From assembly GCF_029626175.1 (NCBI RefSeq), contig NZ_JARUBM010000002.1, positions 62,001 to 126,000 of the forward strand: a stretch of DNA of 64,000 nucleotides. The letters run 5' to 3'. Positions 63,661-64,000 of the stretch are shown here, one piece after another (position 1 is the first letter of the stretch; each line of letters starts with the position of its first letter). Under the pieces are notes generated by a model. It had not been told where the DNA came from and did no database searches. It saw only the letters and a list, made by a program, of their open reading frames with translations. This DNA comes from Micromonospora sp. WMMD1082 (GTDB lineage Bacteria; Actinomycetota; Actinomycetes; Mycobacteriales; Micromonosporaceae). The translations under genes and the position numbers were made by a program.

Positions 63661-64000
63661 TTAGCCGTCGGGGTCGGGGTCGGCGAGGGCGTCGGGGTCG
63701 ATCTGCTCGGCGAACTCGGCCGCCTCGGCGCTCTGCGCGGCAAGCGCGTCCTTGACCGCCCGGATGGCGACCCCCGCCGGGTAGCCCTTGCGGGCCAGCA
63801 TGCCGACCAGCCGCCGGAACACCGCATCCGGCTCACCCCGGGCGGTACGCAGTTTCCGCTCCACCAGGGCGCGGGCGGTCTCCGCCTCGGTGGTGTCGTC
63901 CAACTCGCCGAGCGCCGCGCTGGCGGTGTCGCCGTCGACGCCGCGCTGACGCAACTCGTTGGCGAGTGCCCGGCGGGCCAGCCCTCGGCCGGTGTGCCGG
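63661..64000 (-). CDS. recX: regulatory protein RecX (5' end cut by window)
   Basis: The C-terminal 112 codons of RecX, which modulates RecA filaments. Tandem three-helix repeats are visible: RHTGRGLARRALANELRQRGV, then ARALVERKLRTARGEPDAVFRRLVGMLARKGYPAGVAIRAVKDAL. The stop is at 63661; the start is beyond the window, where recA is expected upstream. Confidence 0.9.
   Translation of the reverse strand, partial: RHTGRGLARRALANELRQRGVDGDTASAALGELDDTTEAETARALVERKLRTARGEPDAVFRRLVGMLARKGYPAGVAIRAVKDALAAQSAEAAEFAEQIDPDALADPDPDG

Overview
The window is very GC-rich actinomycete chromosome with many GTG starts and, in a few genes, TTG starts. Gene content and order follow the conserved actinobacterial core segment that in Mycobacterium tuberculosis runs from dxs1 (Rv2682c) through the TrkA pair, dut, cei, suhB, sigA, sigB, ideR, nrdR, lexA, hflX, dapF, miaA and miaB to recX (this synteny is from memory). 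Class II ribonucleotide reductase, gluABCD next to rny, and the accessory genes point to the family Micromonosporaceae (Micromonospora or a close relative); that placement is inference.

Layout. 1-4.4 kb: dxs (cut by the window edge), anmK and a TrmA/RumA-type RNA methyltransferase. 4.4-8 kb: a KimA-like potassium transporter facing two TrkA (RCK) regulators. 8-14.3 kb: a conserved block of small genes (DUF3159, OB-fold, DUF3710, dut, DUF3093, EcsC-like, DUF4193, cei, suhB-like). 14.5-24.7 kb: principal sigma factor hrdB, a DUF7455 protein, a helicase, a TRIC channel, DUF3039, the pseudouridine-degrading pair psuG/psuK, DUF3099, a BrnT-like toxin with a ribbon-helix-helix partner, LtrA and an HhH-GPD protein. 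24.8-35.7 kb: a secreted subtilase, a methyltransferase with dtd, a second sigma factor, a VOC protein, an acuC plus GNAT/acyl-CoA-ligase pair (reversible lysine acylation), a rhodanese and IdeR. 35.7-37.1 kb: a scar with a broken DUF2332 gene and several long hairpins. 37.1-50 kb: nrdJ carrying an intein, nrdR, lexA, a membrane-anchored propeller protein, hflX, a malic enzyme, an intact IS4-type insertion sequence and dapF. 50-57 kb: miaA, DUF349 protein, miaB, selD and small genes. 57.4-64 kb: the glutamate ABC transporter gluABCD, ribonuclease Y and the end of recX.

Most of the window is housekeeping. The most unusual structure is an 80-bp dispersed cassette. It begins with ATGAGCGAGCG, encodes a 27-residue peptide of the form MSERSER...GVPA, and ends in a Shine-Dalgarno sequence 7 nt before the next start codon. 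Copies sit exactly at gene starts, in front of an EcsC-like gene, between gluC and gluD, and in tandem in front of rny. Every copy is joined to the next reading frame by a 4-nt ATGA overlap, so upstream of rny there is a chain of coupled mini-ORFs. Other notable items are a 201-bp stretch identical between the two sigma-factor genes, the intein placed at a catalytic cysteine of NrdJ, the IS target duplication that spans the malic-enzyme stop codon, and a set of long gene-end hairpins.
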